This document shows positions 32,969 through 41,176 of a stretch of DNA of 64,000 nt, piece after piece. Under the pieces are notes generated by a model that was given only the letters and a program-made list of their open reading frames with translations, was not told the origin of the DNA and ran no database searches. Source of the stretch: Cytophagaceae bacterium (lineage in GTDB: Bacteria > Bacteroidota > Bacteroidia > Cytophagales > Spirosomataceae); NCBI GenBank assembly GCA_016722655.1, contig JADKIR010000004.1, positions 744,001 through 808,000 of the forward strand, in the 5' to 3' direction. Every line of letters begins with the position of its first letter. The first letter of the stretch is position 1. The translations under genes were made by a program, and so were the position numbers.

Positions 32969-34036
32969 ATGAATTTTGGATCCTATATCAAAAACTGGAG
33001 AGCAAAAAACAATGTAACTATGCAAGAGCTATCTGCTCTTTCGGGTATAGATCAGGCTCTTATCTCCAAATATGAATCCGGGAATAGAATCCCATCTGAA
33101 AAACACCTGTTGTATCTTTCAACCGGTATGAATGTGCCATTGATTACTATCAGAAGAGAGTATTTGGCTGATAAAATAGCAGAACTACTCAGATATGAAG
33201 AAGGTGCTGGTGAAATATTGGCCATGGCCGAACCCAGAATCCAATATTTGAGTAGTAAGCAAGTTTTGCAGTTTCAGGGTATTTCAGAAAAAATCAACCA
33301 AAAATTGGCAGAAATAGACAATTTAAAAAAACGTTGGGCTGCCCAAAAGCCTCTTTCCCAGATTCAGCTACAAAAAATGAATGAGTTTTTTGATGTAAAT
33401 TACACTTTCGACAGCAATCGAATTGAAGGAAACACATTAACTCTTCAAGAAACCCATTTGGTGGTAAATGAAGGAATTACTATCGGTGGAAAAAGCATGA
33501 GGGAGCATCTGGAAGCCATAAATCATTACGAAGCTGTATCATTTATTAAAGATATGGTAACCGGAAATGAGGACATCTCAAAAAGAAGTCTGCTGGATAT
33601 CCACAGATTGGTTTTGAAATCAATTGATAGTCAATCGGCCGGCACATACAGGAAAGTAGGCGTTAGGATTTCCGGAAGCAAGCACATTCCACCTGATGCC
33701 CTACAGTTGGATGAATTAATGGATGATTATTTTCTTTTTTATCAAAAAAATAAATTGAGGATGCATCCAGTAATTTTAGCAGCTGAGATGCATGAAAGGC
33801 TGGTAAGTATTCACCCCTTTATTGATGGGAATGGTCGTACAGCCAGATTGTTAATGAATTTTATTTTACTAAAAAATGGTTTTACAATAGCTATTTTGAA
33901 AGGTGATTGGGATTCAAGAATGGCTTATTACCGCTCCTTGGAAGAAGTTCAGATAAATAACAATCCTGAACCTTTTTATGAAATGATAACTTCAAAAGTA
34001 GAAGAATCACTCAGTGAACACCTCAGTATGGTATAA
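32969..34036 (+). CDS. XRE-type HTH protein fused to a Fic (AMP-transferase) domain
   Basis: 355 residues. Residues 1-60 are an XRE helix-turn-helix (NVTMQELSALSGIDQALISKYESG). The Fic core starts near residue 140; the inhibitory helix motif S149-NRI-E153-G154 precedes it (class II Fic), and the active loop is HPFIDGNGRTAR with H282. Fic enzymes transfer AMP to a hydroxyl of a target protein; the helix motif keeps the enzyme off until needed. The target is unknown. The start lies immediately after the inverted repeat, so autoregulation is likely. There is no obvious antitoxin partner gene. Confidence 0.92.
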   Translation: MNFGSYIKNWRAKNNVTMQELSALSGIDQALISKYESGNRIPSEKHLLYLSTGMNVPLITIRREYLADKIAELLRYEEGAGEILAMAEPRIQYLSSKQVLQFQGISEKINQKLAEIDNLKKRWAAQKPLSQIQLQKMNEFFDVNYTFDSNRIEGNTLTLQETHLVVNEGITIGGKSMREHLEAINHYEAVSFIKDMVTGNEDISKRSLLDIHRLVLKSIDSQSAGTYRKVGVRISGSKHIPPDALQLDELMDDYFLFYQKNKLRMHPVILAAEMHERLVSIHPFIDGNGRTARLLMNFILLKNGFTIAILKGDWDSRMAYYRSLEEVQINNNPEPFYEMITSKVEESLSEHLSMV

Positions 34037-34069
34037 AAAGAGTTTCTGTAAACCGAAACTCCTTTTTTT
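34035..34069 (+). terminator. Bidirectional terminator between the Fic gene and hemB
   Basis: GAGTTTC (34040-34046) pairs with GAAACTC (34055-34061) around an 8-base loop, flanked by A-run and T-run; works on both strands of the convergent genes. Confidence 0.85.
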
Positions 34070-35048
34070 ATTTCTGTAACAAAGTAGCCACTTCTTTTGC
34101 AAAATAACTTAATATTATATCTGCCCCGGCTCTTTTCATACTTATTAGCATTTCCATCATTGCTTTTTCACCGTCAATCCAGCCATTTTGGGCGGCAGCT
34201 TTTATCATTGCATATTCCCCGGAAACATTATAAGCAGAAATCGGAACATTGAAATTTTCTTTCAGACTTTTTATAACATCAAGATAACTAAATGCTGGCT
34301 TAACCATCATAATATCAGCACCTTCGGCAAAGTCTAGTTCTGCCTCCAACAAGGCTTCTTTTACATTTGCAGGGTTCATCTGGTATGTTTTTTTGTCACC
34401 AAACTTTGGAGCAGAATCCAATGCATCTCGGAATGGTCCATAAAAAGCACTGGCATATTTTGCAGTATATGACATAATACTTACTTCGGTATATCCTTCT
34501 GCATCTAAACCTTTCCTGATGGCTCCTACCCTACCGTCCATCATGTCGGATGGTCCAATGATATCTGCACCTGCTTTAGCCTGTGCCACTGCCATTTTTA
34601 CAAGGATATCAACAGTAATATCATTCAGGATTTTGCCATTTTCCACTACACCGTCATGTCCGTCAGAGCTATAAGGATCTAAAGCCACATCAGTCATAAT
34701 GGCAAGATTAGGGAAGTTTTCTTTTATAGAAGACAAACATCTCAAATAAAGAGTCTCCGGCAATATACTCTCTGAGCCGAACTTGTCTTTTTTACTTTCA
34801 GGATAATTAGGAAAAAGACAAATTGACTTAATTCCTAAATCTGTAACTTCTTTTAATTCTTCTAATAAGGTATCCTGGCTAAATCTGTAAATGCCCGGCA
34901 TGGATTTTATTTCAACTTTAACACCAGAACCCTCCTGCACAAACATTGGGAATATGAAATCATTTACAGAAAGTGTGGTTTCTTCAACCATGGTTCTAAT
35001 AGCCGACGATTGTCGGTTTCTTCTGGGACGATGTGTCAAAATTTGCAT
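34068..35048 (-). CDS. hemB: Delta-aminolevulinic acid dehydratase (porphobilinogen synthase), magnesium type
   Basis: 326 residues. The two Schiff-base lysines are K197 (SYTAKYASAFYG) and K250 (MMVKPAFSYLD). The metal-site segment reads DVALDPYSSDGHDG: the cysteines of the zinc-type enzyme are replaced by A122, D124 and D132, which marks the magnesium-dependent form. It condenses two ALA molecules to porphobilinogen. The stop lies at the foot of the shared terminator. No other heme gene adjoins it. Confidence 0.96.
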   Translation of the reverse strand: MQILTHRPRRNRQSSAIRTMVEETTLSVNDFIFPMFVQEGSGVKVEIKSMPGIYRFSQDTLLEELKEVTDLGIKSICLFPNYPESKKDKFGSESILPETLYLRCLSSIKENFPNLAIMTDVALDPYSSDGHDGVVENGKILNDITVDILVKMAVAQAKAGADIIGPSDMMDGRVGAIRKGLDAEGYTEVSIMSYTAKYASAFYGPFRDALDSAPKFGDKKTYQMNPANVKEALLEAELDFAEGADIMMVKPAFSYLDVIKSLKENFNVPISAYNVSGEYAMIKAAAQNGWIDGEKAMMEMLISMKRAGADIILSYFAKEVATLLQK

Positions 35049-35080
35049 TATTAGTAATTTTTACAAAAATAACGAAATAA

Positions 35081-35111
35081 AAAACGCCTCAGATGTAATC
35101 TAAGGCGTTTT
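35081..35111 (-). terminator. Terminator of the atpA-atpG unit
   Basis: AAAACGCCT (35081-35089) pairs with AGGCGTTTT (35103-35111) with an inner AGAT/ATCT stem; on the minus strand it ends in a T-run. Confidence 0.8.
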
Positions 35112-35128
35112 AAAATATTGATTTTTTA

Positions 35129-36001
35129 TTAAGCTCCTTTTAAGGCTTCTGCACCACCAACAATCTCAAGGATTTCCTTGGTAATAGCCGCCTGACGTGA
35201 CCGGTTATACTCGATTTTAAGAGCTTTTAGCAAATCTCCTCCATTTTCGGTTGCTTTATCCATGGCAGTCATTCGAGCACCATGTTCAGAAGCATTGGAA
35301 TCAAGCAAAGATTTGAACAACTGCATTTTTATTGATTTTGGAATCAATTCGAGCAAAATCTCTTCTTCTGTTGGTTCAAAAATATAATCAACATTTGAAG
35401 TCTTGGAATCTTTCTCTACATTATTAACCAGAGGAAGTAATTTCTCTGTACGAATAATCTGAGTGGCAACGTTTTTGAATTCATTAAATATCAAAACCAC
35501 TTCATCAAATTTTGCACCTGCGAAATCAGTCATAACTTCCTCAGCAACTTCTTTTGCTGCATCAAAAGTCAAATTATGAAAAATCTCGATGTGTTTTTGA
35601 TTGACATTGAGTCCACGACGAATAAAAGCCTCTCCTCCTTTTTTACCTAAAGGCAAGATTGTAACATTTTTATCAGCAAAATTTTCCTGAATATGAGATA
35701 TTGCTGCTTTTATTACATTAGAATTAAATGCACCGCAAAGTCCCCGATCAGAAGTTACCAAAATCACCAAAACATTGTTTACTTCTCTTACCTGAGTAAA
35801 TGGACTGTTTTCACCAACTTCAGTACCCTCAGAAACCTGTGCAATTAGCTCATTAAGTTTTTTTGCATAAGGTCGCATTTGTATAATACGATCCTGTGCT
35901 TTTCTCAATTTTGCGGCCGCAACCATTTTCATGGCTTTGGTAATCTGCATGGTAGAGTTTACAGATGTGATTCTATTTCTTACTTCTTTTAATGAAGCCA
36001 T
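35129..36001 (-). CDS. atpG: F1 ATP synthase gamma subunit
   Basis: 290 residues. The N-terminal coiled-coil helix (MASLKEVRNRITSVNSTMQITKAMKMVAAAKLRKA) and the C-terminal helix (EHGARMTAMDKATENGGDLL, YNRSRQAAITKEILEIVGGAEAL) are highly characteristic; ILVTSDRGLCGAFNSNV is the central-domain signature. It forms the rotor shaft of F1. It follows atpA by 55 bases on the same transcript and ends in a strong terminator, so the unit is atpA-atpG only. Confidence 0.97.
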   Translation of the reverse strand: MASLKEVRNRITSVNSTMQITKAMKMVAAAKLRKAQDRIIQMRPYAKKLNELIAQVSEGTEVGENSPFTQVREVNNVLVILVTSDRGLCGAFNSNVIKAAISHIQENFADKNVTILPLGKKGGEAFIRRGLNVNQKHIEIFHNLTFDAAKEVAEEVMTDFAGAKFDEVVLIFNEFKNVATQIIRTEKLLPLVNNVEKDSKTSNVDYIFEPTEEEILLELIPKSIKMQLFKSLLDSNASEHGARMTAMDKATENGGDLLKALKIEYNRSRQAAITKEILEIVGGAEALKGA

Positions 36002-36056
36002 TTCAATTTACAATTTTTGATTTCAGATTTTAGATTGAAAATAATTCAAATCTTTA

Positions 36057-37634
36057 TCAAGCGTATTTCTGAGCCAATTCTTTACCGAATTTCATAATAT
36101 AATCAGTATCCTCTTTCTCGAGTTTACCTTTTGACAAATTATCCAAAATTTCAGGCTTGGTTGATTTAAGGATAGTCAGGAATTCGTGCTCATATTCTTT
36201 CACTTTGGCAACAGGCACCAAGTCCATAATACCATTGATTGAACCATAGATGATAGAAACCTGCTCACCAACTGTACTTGGTTGATATTGACCTTGTTTC
36301 AAGATCTCCTGATTTCGACGACCACGCTCAATAACTAGCTTAGTTGCTGCATCCAAATCAGAACCAAACTTAGCAAAGGCTTCCAATTCACGGAACTGAG
36401 CCTGATCAAGTTTCAGTGTTCCGGCTACTTTCTTCATTGATTTTATCTGTGCGTTACCACCCACACGTGATACCGAAATACCTACGTTGATCGCTGGACG
36501 AATACCGGCATTAAACAGATTGGACTCAAGGAATATCTGACCATCGGTAATTGAGATTACGTTGGTAGGAATATAAGCTGACACGTCTCCAGCCTGAGTT
36601 TCGATGATTGGAAGGGCTGTTAATGAACCACCACCTTTAACTTTTCCAGCCAATGAAGGAGGAAGGTCGTTCATAGCCTGAGCAATTGCATCAGATTGAT
36701 TGATTTTTGCGGCACGCTCCAACAAACGAGAGTGAAGATAGAAAACGTCACCAGGGTAAGCCTCACGACCCGGTGGACGACGAAGCAACAATGATACTTC
36801 ACGATAAGCAACTGCTTGTTTTGAAAGGTCATCATATATTACTAAGGCCGGACGACCGGTATCTCTGAAATACTCGCCAATAGCAGCCCCTGTAAATGGA
36901 GCAAAAAACTGCATAGGTGAAGGATCTGAAGCACCGGCTGCTACGATAACGGTATAGTCCATAGCACCGTAACGACGGAGTGTTTGCTCAACTTGCTTAA
37001 CTGTGGAGGCTTTTTGACCGCAGGCTACATAAATACAATATACAGGCTCACCTTTATCGAAGAATTCTTTTTGGTTGATTATGGTATCTATACAAACTGC
37101 TGTTTTACCTGTCTGACGGTCACCAATTACCAACTCACGCTGACCACGGCCAATCGGAATCATCGCATCGATAGCTTTGATACCTGTTTGAAGTGGCTCA
37201 GTCACTGGCTGACGATAAATAACACCTGGTGCTTTTCTTTCGAGTGGCATCTCAAAAGTTTCTCCTAAAATCGGGCCATGGCCGTCGATTGGCTCAGCAA
37301 GTGTGTTTACTACACGGCCAACAATACCTTCACCTACTTTTACCGAGGCTATCAGTCCTGTTCTTTTGGCAATAGCTCCTTCTTTTATTTCTGAAGACTC
37401 ACCCAACAATACTGCACCCACATTGTCTTCTTCAAGGTTAAGAGCCAAGCCTTTCAGGCCGTTTTCAAATTCTATAAGTTCTCCTTGTTGTACTTTAGAA
37501 AGTCCGTAAATACGTGCTACCCCGTCACCAATCTGGAGTACGGTACCTACTTCTTCTAGTTCTGCTTCGGTTTTTGCACCGGCTAATTGCTCACGCAAAA
37601 TCGCCGAAACCTCGTCTGGTCTTACTGATGCCAT
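36057..37634 (-). CDS. atpA: F1 ATP synthase alpha subunit
   Basis: 525 residues. N-terminal beta barrel (VGTVLQIGDGVARIYGL), Walker A GDRQTGKTAVC, and the family signature PAINVGISVSRVGGNAQ near the centre; the alpha-type arginine finger lies in that SRVGG region. It is the non-catalytic nucleotide-binding subunit of F1. The gene before it is ispE with a 183-base gap; the delta, b, c and a subunit genes that often precede atpA are not here. Confidence 0.98.
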   Translation of the reverse strand: MASVRPDEVSAILREQLAGAKTEAELEEVGTVLQIGDGVARIYGLSKVQQGELIEFENGLKGLALNLEEDNVGAVLLGESSEIKEGAIAKRTGLIASVKVGEGIVGRVVNTLAEPIDGHGPILGETFEMPLERKAPGVIYRQPVTEPLQTGIKAIDAMIPIGRGQRELVIGDRQTGKTAVCIDTIINQKEFFDKGEPVYCIYVACGQKASTVKQVEQTLRRYGAMDYTVIVAAGASDPSPMQFFAPFTGAAIGEYFRDTGRPALVIYDDLSKQAVAYREVSLLLRRPPGREAYPGDVFYLHSRLLERAAKINQSDAIAQAMNDLPPSLAGKVKGGGSLTALPIIETQAGDVSAYIPTNVISITDGQIFLESNLFNAGIRPAINVGISVSRVGGNAQIKSMKKVAGTLKLDQAQFRELEAFAKFGSDLDAATKLVIERGRRNQEILKQGQYQPSTVGEQVSIIYGSINGIMDLVPVAKVKEYEHEFLTILKSTKPEILDNLSKGKLEKEDTDYIMKFGKELAQKYA

Positions 37635-37817
37635 GCTTTTTATTATTCAAATAATTAATTTATGAAGCTAATCTGAAAACCCTCTGTTGTCAGAATTTTC
37701 GGGTGCGAAATAACAAAAAAAATTTCATTAATCCGATAAAAAAGCAAAAAAAAGACTAAAATTCTTGTATTATTCTCAGAATGGGCTGGTAATTTTTTTG
37801 TAAAATAAAAACAGTAA

Positions 37818-38633
37818 TCAAAATTTTGCTTTTCCTGTCCAAATCACACAGTTTTCAGGACTAAATTTCTCAGGTAAATTCTCGAAAATACCATAAACTG
37901 TGGAGCCACTTCCGGTCATCGAAGCATAAAGGGCTCCGACAGAATAAAGTTCCTGTTTTACTTCAGAAATTTTCGGGTGATTTAATTGTATTTTTTCTTC
38001 GAAATCATTCACAAGCAATTCTTTCCACTGCGAAACAGGCATTTTTAAAATCTCTTTTATTGAAATCTCAGGAATATGAGGAATAACACCTGAGTAGGCT
38101 TCAGCCGTAGAAATATGGATCTGAGGATTGGCCAGAACAAGACTGTAACCTTTTAAGGAAAAGTCTATTTCCTCGAAATCTGTACCTCTACCAAAACAGA
38201 ATTTAGGACGATTTTGAATAAAAAACGGACAATCGCTGCCAAGTTGGGAAGCAAAGTCTTCGAGCTGTAAATCTGAAAGATTTAATTCAAAAATTTCATT
38301 TAGCATTTTCAAAGCAAAGGCTCCGTCTGCCGAACCTCCACCGATGCCAGCACCCATTGGGATGACTTTGTGAAGGTGAATATTTACAGAATTTTCGAAA
38401 ACTAAACCTGCACCAACAAGGATTTTGTAAGCTTTAATTATCAGATTATTAGCAGTTTCTCCAGGAATTTCTAAACCACTGGATTTGAAAGAAAACTCGT
38501 CGGCTTTTATGATTTCCAGAGCATCGGTCCATTCTACAGGATAGAATACCGACTCAATGTTATGGTAACCATCGGGTCGTTTCCCGATAACATTTAGTCC
38601 AAGATTTATTTTTGCATTTGGAAAAGTGAGCAT
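37818..38633 (-). CDS. ispE: 4-diphosphocytidyl-2-C-methyl-D-erythritol kinase
   Basis: 271 residues from the ATG at 38631-38633. An in-frame start at 38684 would add 17 residues without family similarity. The start MLTFPNAKINLGLNVIGKRPDGYH and the GHMP motif PMGAGIGGGSADGAFAL are diagnostic; MTGSGSTVYGIF is the C-terminal GHMP motif. It phosphorylates CDP-methylerythritol in the MEP isoprenoid pathway. Divergent from rpsJ, whose promoter lies in between. Confidence 0.93.
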   Translation of the reverse strand: MLTFPNAKINLGLNVIGKRPDGYHNIESVFYPVEWTDALEIIKADEFSFKSSGLEIPGETANNLIIKAYKILVGAGLVFENSVNIHLHKVIPMGAGIGGGSADGAFALKMLNEIFELNLSDLQLEDFASQLGSDCPFFIQNRPKFCFGRGTDFEEIDFSLKGYSLVLANPQIHISTAEAYSGVIPHIPEISIKEILKMPVSQWKELLVNDFEEKIQLNHPKISEVKQELYSVGALYASMTGSGSTVYGIFENLPEKFSPENCVIWTGKAKF

Positions 38634-38670
38634 TCTATAAATAAAATTGAGTTCAAAATTCCCGAAAGAT

Positions 38671-38701
38671 TTTGCTAATACCAAATGAAATACTAATTTT
38701 G
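38671..38701 (+). promoter_or_regulatory. Promoter of rpsJ
   Basis: TTTG (38671-38674), exactly 19 bases, TAATTTTG (38694-38701): a textbook Bacteroidota promoter. It gives rpsJ a leader of about 68 bases. Confidence 0.75.
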
Positions 38702-38774
38702 CACCTCAATTTTCGGTCTTCGGAGTAAATGGTTCTTTCGGAGACTTATTTTTCACCAAAATAAATTTGAACCA

Positions 38775-39080
38775 ATGTCTCAAAAAATCAGAATCAAATT
38801 GAAGTCGTTTGACCATTCATTGGTTGACAACTCTTCAGAAAAAATCGTTAAAGCCGTTAAGTCAACAGGAGCAACCGTTAGCGGTCCAATTCCATTGCCT
38901 ACACGTGTTGAGAAATTCACAGTATTGCGTTCACCGCACGTATCAAAAAAATCAAGAGAGCAGTTTCAGCTTTGTACTTACAAGAGATTGATCGATATTT
39001 TCTCTGCAAGTCCAAAAACTGTTGATGCCTTGATGAAACTTGAACTTCCTGCAGGTGTTGACGTAGAAATCAAAGTTTAA
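38775..39080 (+). CDS. rpsJ: 30S ribosomal protein S10
   Basis: 101 residues, full length, with KIRIKLKSFDHSLVDNSSEKIV, TGATVSGPIPLPTRVEKFTVLRSPHV and KKSREQFQLCTYKRLIDI. S10 is a head-domain protein of the 30S subunit and, as NusE, an antitermination partner. Most bacteria carry it as the first gene of the S10 operon or next to fusA/tuf; here it is alone with its own promoter and a strong terminator. The leader contains repeated TTCGGAG segments that may be regulatory. Confidence 0.97.
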   Translation: MSQKIRIKLKSFDHSLVDNSSEKIVKAVKSTGATVSGPIPLPTRVEKFTVLRSPHVSKKSREQFQLCTYKRLIDIFSASPKTVDALMKLELPAGVDVEIKV

Positions 39081-39104
39081 CAGATTTACTGACCGACATT
39101 TCAG

Positions 39105-39143
39105 ATGCCTTTTTTCGGATAACGGAAAAAGGCATTTTTTTTT
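39105..39143 (+). terminator. Terminator of rpsJ
   Basis: ATGCCTTTTTTCG pairs with CGGAAAAAGGCAT (one bulge), followed by an eight-T run. Confidence 0.88.
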
Positions 39144-39189
39144 GAACCTATCGAAATTTAAGTTTAAATAAAAAGACCTAAAACTCAGG

Positions 39190-39220
39190 TTTCATTAATT
39201 GAGCAAAATTTATATTTTTG
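39190..39220 (+). promoter_or_regulatory. Promoter of the uracil phosphoribosyltransferase gene
   Basis: TTTC (39190-39193), 19 bases, TATTTTTG (39213-39220), a perfect -7 box; leader about 12 bases. Confidence 0.6.
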
Positions 39221-39236
39221 TAAAAAACTAAAAATC

Positions 39237-39881
39237 ATGCTTGTTTTATCAGAGAGCAATTCGATAGTAAAAAATTTTATTGGGGAACTCAGAGATGTGG
39301 AAATACAAAAAGACACCATGCGGTTCAGGAAAAATCTGGAGCGGATAGGTGAGATTTTTGCTTACGAGATATCGAAAACCATGACTTTTAGTAATCAAAA
39401 AATAACCACTGTGTTGGGAGAAAAAAATACACAGGTATTGACTGACTTCCCGATAATTGCCACTGTCCTACGTGCGGCCATGCCCCTTCATATTGGTTTA
39501 CTGAATTTTTTCGACAAATCTGACAGTGCTTTTATAGGTGCGTATCGTGGAGTTCATGACAAATCTGAGCATTTTAATATTGAAATGGACTATATAAGCA
39601 GCCCTGATCTGACCGGCAAAACGCTGATAATTTGCGACCCAATGCTTGCCACCGGAAAATCACTTGAAAAAGCCTATCATGGCTTATTGAGGTTTGGAAT
39701 ACCCGCCAAAACGCACATCGTTTCGGTAATAGCCAGTGACCGTGGGGCAAGATTTGTCAAAGCCCGCATGCCTGAATGTAAACTTTGGATTGGAGATATA
39801 GACGAAGAGCTAAATGACAAGTCGTACATTGTGCCCGGGCTGGGTGATGCCGGCGACCTGGCATTTGGTGTGAAAATATAA
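39237..39881 (+). CDS. upp: Uracil phosphoribosyltransferase
   Basis: 214 residues. The PRPP-binding motif is ICDPMLATGKSLEKA, and the uracil-binding end is SYIVPGLGDAGDLAFG. VLRAAMPLHIGLLNF and IGAYRG complete the family pattern. It salvages uracil to UMP. The MFS transporter gene begins 28 bases downstream, likely on the same transcript, but the transporter does not belong to a known uracil permease family. Confidence 0.93.
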   Translation: MLVLSESNSIVKNFIGELRDVEIQKDTMRFRKNLERIGEIFAYEISKTMTFSNQKITTVLGEKNTQVLTDFPIIATVLRAAMPLHIGLLNFFDKSDSAFIGAYRGVHDKSEHFNIEMDYISSPDLTGKTLIICDPMLATGKSLEKAYHGLLRFGIPAKTHIVSVIASDRGARFVKARMPECKLWIGDIDEELNDKSYIVPGLGDAGDLAFGVKI

Positions 39882-39908
39882 ACCCTTTTTAAAAACAGAA
39901 CCCTAACC

Positions 39909-41162
39909 ATGAAATCGCAAAAGACTGACCTTCAGCATCTTTTCAGTATGCCTGTAATTGTAGCTGCCCTTGGCTACTTTGTTGACATTTATGATTTACA
40001 ACTTTTTGGTATTGTAAGGATTCCTAGTCTTGAAAGTCTGGGTTTGTCAAAAGCAGAAATAGACTCGGTAGGCTCCTCAATTATAAATTCTCAAATGATT
40101 GGTCTTTTAATTGGTGGAATCCTTTGGGGAACGCTGGGCGATAAAAGAGGAAGACTTTCTGTGCTTTTTGGTTCAATTATTACTTATTCACTTGCCAATA
40201 TTTTTTGTGGTTTGATACCTCAGATTGATTTTGTTGACAAAGTTGAGGCTTACAAATGGCTCCGTTTTTTAGCCGGAATAGGTCTCGCCGGCGAATTAGG
40301 TGCCGGTATCACTCTTGTCTCAGAGGTTTTGCCTAAACATTTAAGAGCAAAAGGTACTTCTCTGGTTGCAGGAGTAGGCCTTTTGGGTGCTGTTGTGGCT
40401 ACTTTTACCGTAAAACTTTCGGGCGACTGGACCATTGCATACTTTATTGGTGGAGGAATGGGCTTTTTATTGTTATTACTAAGAGTGGGTGTGATAGAAT
40501 CAGGAATGTATAAAAATATCAAACATACATCCAGTGTCACTAAAGGCAACTTCTTCGCTTTTTTTACCGATTGGGACCGGTTTGTGAAATATCTCAAATG
40601 TATCGGTATTGGCCTACCAACCTGGTTTTGTATTGGAATTTTGATATATCTGAGCAATCAATTTGGAGAAGCCCTCGGAATCACAGAAAAAGTTGAACCC
40701 GGACTTGCAATTATGTGGGCTTATGTGGGAATTTCTGCAGGGGATTTCTTAAGCGGTTTTTTAAGTCATTGGCTGGCTTCCCGAAAAAAAGCTATCGCAT
40801 TTATGATGGGCATGTCGTTACTGGGAGTTTTGTTTTTCTTATTTGGTGGAATGAAAACAGCCAATACGCTTTATGCTACCGCAGTTTGGTTAGGTTTCTG
40901 GACAGGTTACTGGGCGATGTTTGTGACAGTAGGTGCCGAGCAGTTTGGAACCAATCTGAGAGCTACAGCTGCTACTACCGTACCCAATATGGTTAGAGGA
41001 GCATTGGCCGGTATGATTGTAATTTTCAATTTTTTAAAACCGAGCCAGGGTGTCGTATGGTCCGCAGCAATATTGGGAATTGTGATTTACCTCCTTGGCT
41101 TTTATTCAACGCTTTCTATAGCAGAAACCCACAATAAAGATCTGGACTATCTGGAACATTAA
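39909..41162 (+). CDS. MFS transporter
   Basis: 417 residues with 12 membrane segments. The segment GGILWGTLGDKRGRLSVLF is the MFS loop 2-3 motif, and the second GxxxD/RxGRR-type signature is KLSGDWTIAYF / GDFLSGFLSHWLASRKKA. RFLAGIGLAGELGAGITLVSE resembles the metabolite:H+ symporter branch (sugar acids, aromatic acids). The substrate is unresolved. It probably shares the upp transcript. Confidence 0.88.
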   Translation: MKSQKTDLQHLFSMPVIVAALGYFVDIYDLQLFGIVRIPSLESLGLSKAEIDSVGSSIINSQMIGLLIGGILWGTLGDKRGRLSVLFGSIITYSLANIFCGLIPQIDFVDKVEAYKWLRFLAGIGLAGELGAGITLVSEVLPKHLRAKGTSLVAGVGLLGAVVATFTVKLSGDWTIAYFIGGGMGFLLLLLRVGVIESGMYKNIKHTSSVTKGNFFAFFTDWDRFVKYLKCIGIGLPTWFCIGILIYLSNQFGEALGITEKVEPGLAIMWAYVGISAGDFLSGFLSHWLASRKKAIAFMMGMSLLGVLFFLFGGMKTANTLYATAVWLGFWTGYWAMFVTVGAEQFGTNLRATAATTVPNMVRGALAGMIVIFNFLKPSQGVVWSAAILGIVIYLLGFYSTLSIAETHNKDLDYLEH

Positions 41163-41176
41163 TTTGGAAAATAAAC

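Noticed and set aside
36984..37509. Open frames antisense to atpA
   Set aside because: Codon-bias shadows of a conserved gene.
38701..38774. Riboswitch in the rpsJ leader
   Set aside because: Repeated TTCGGAG segments exist but no known riboswitch fold can be traced in 70 bases.
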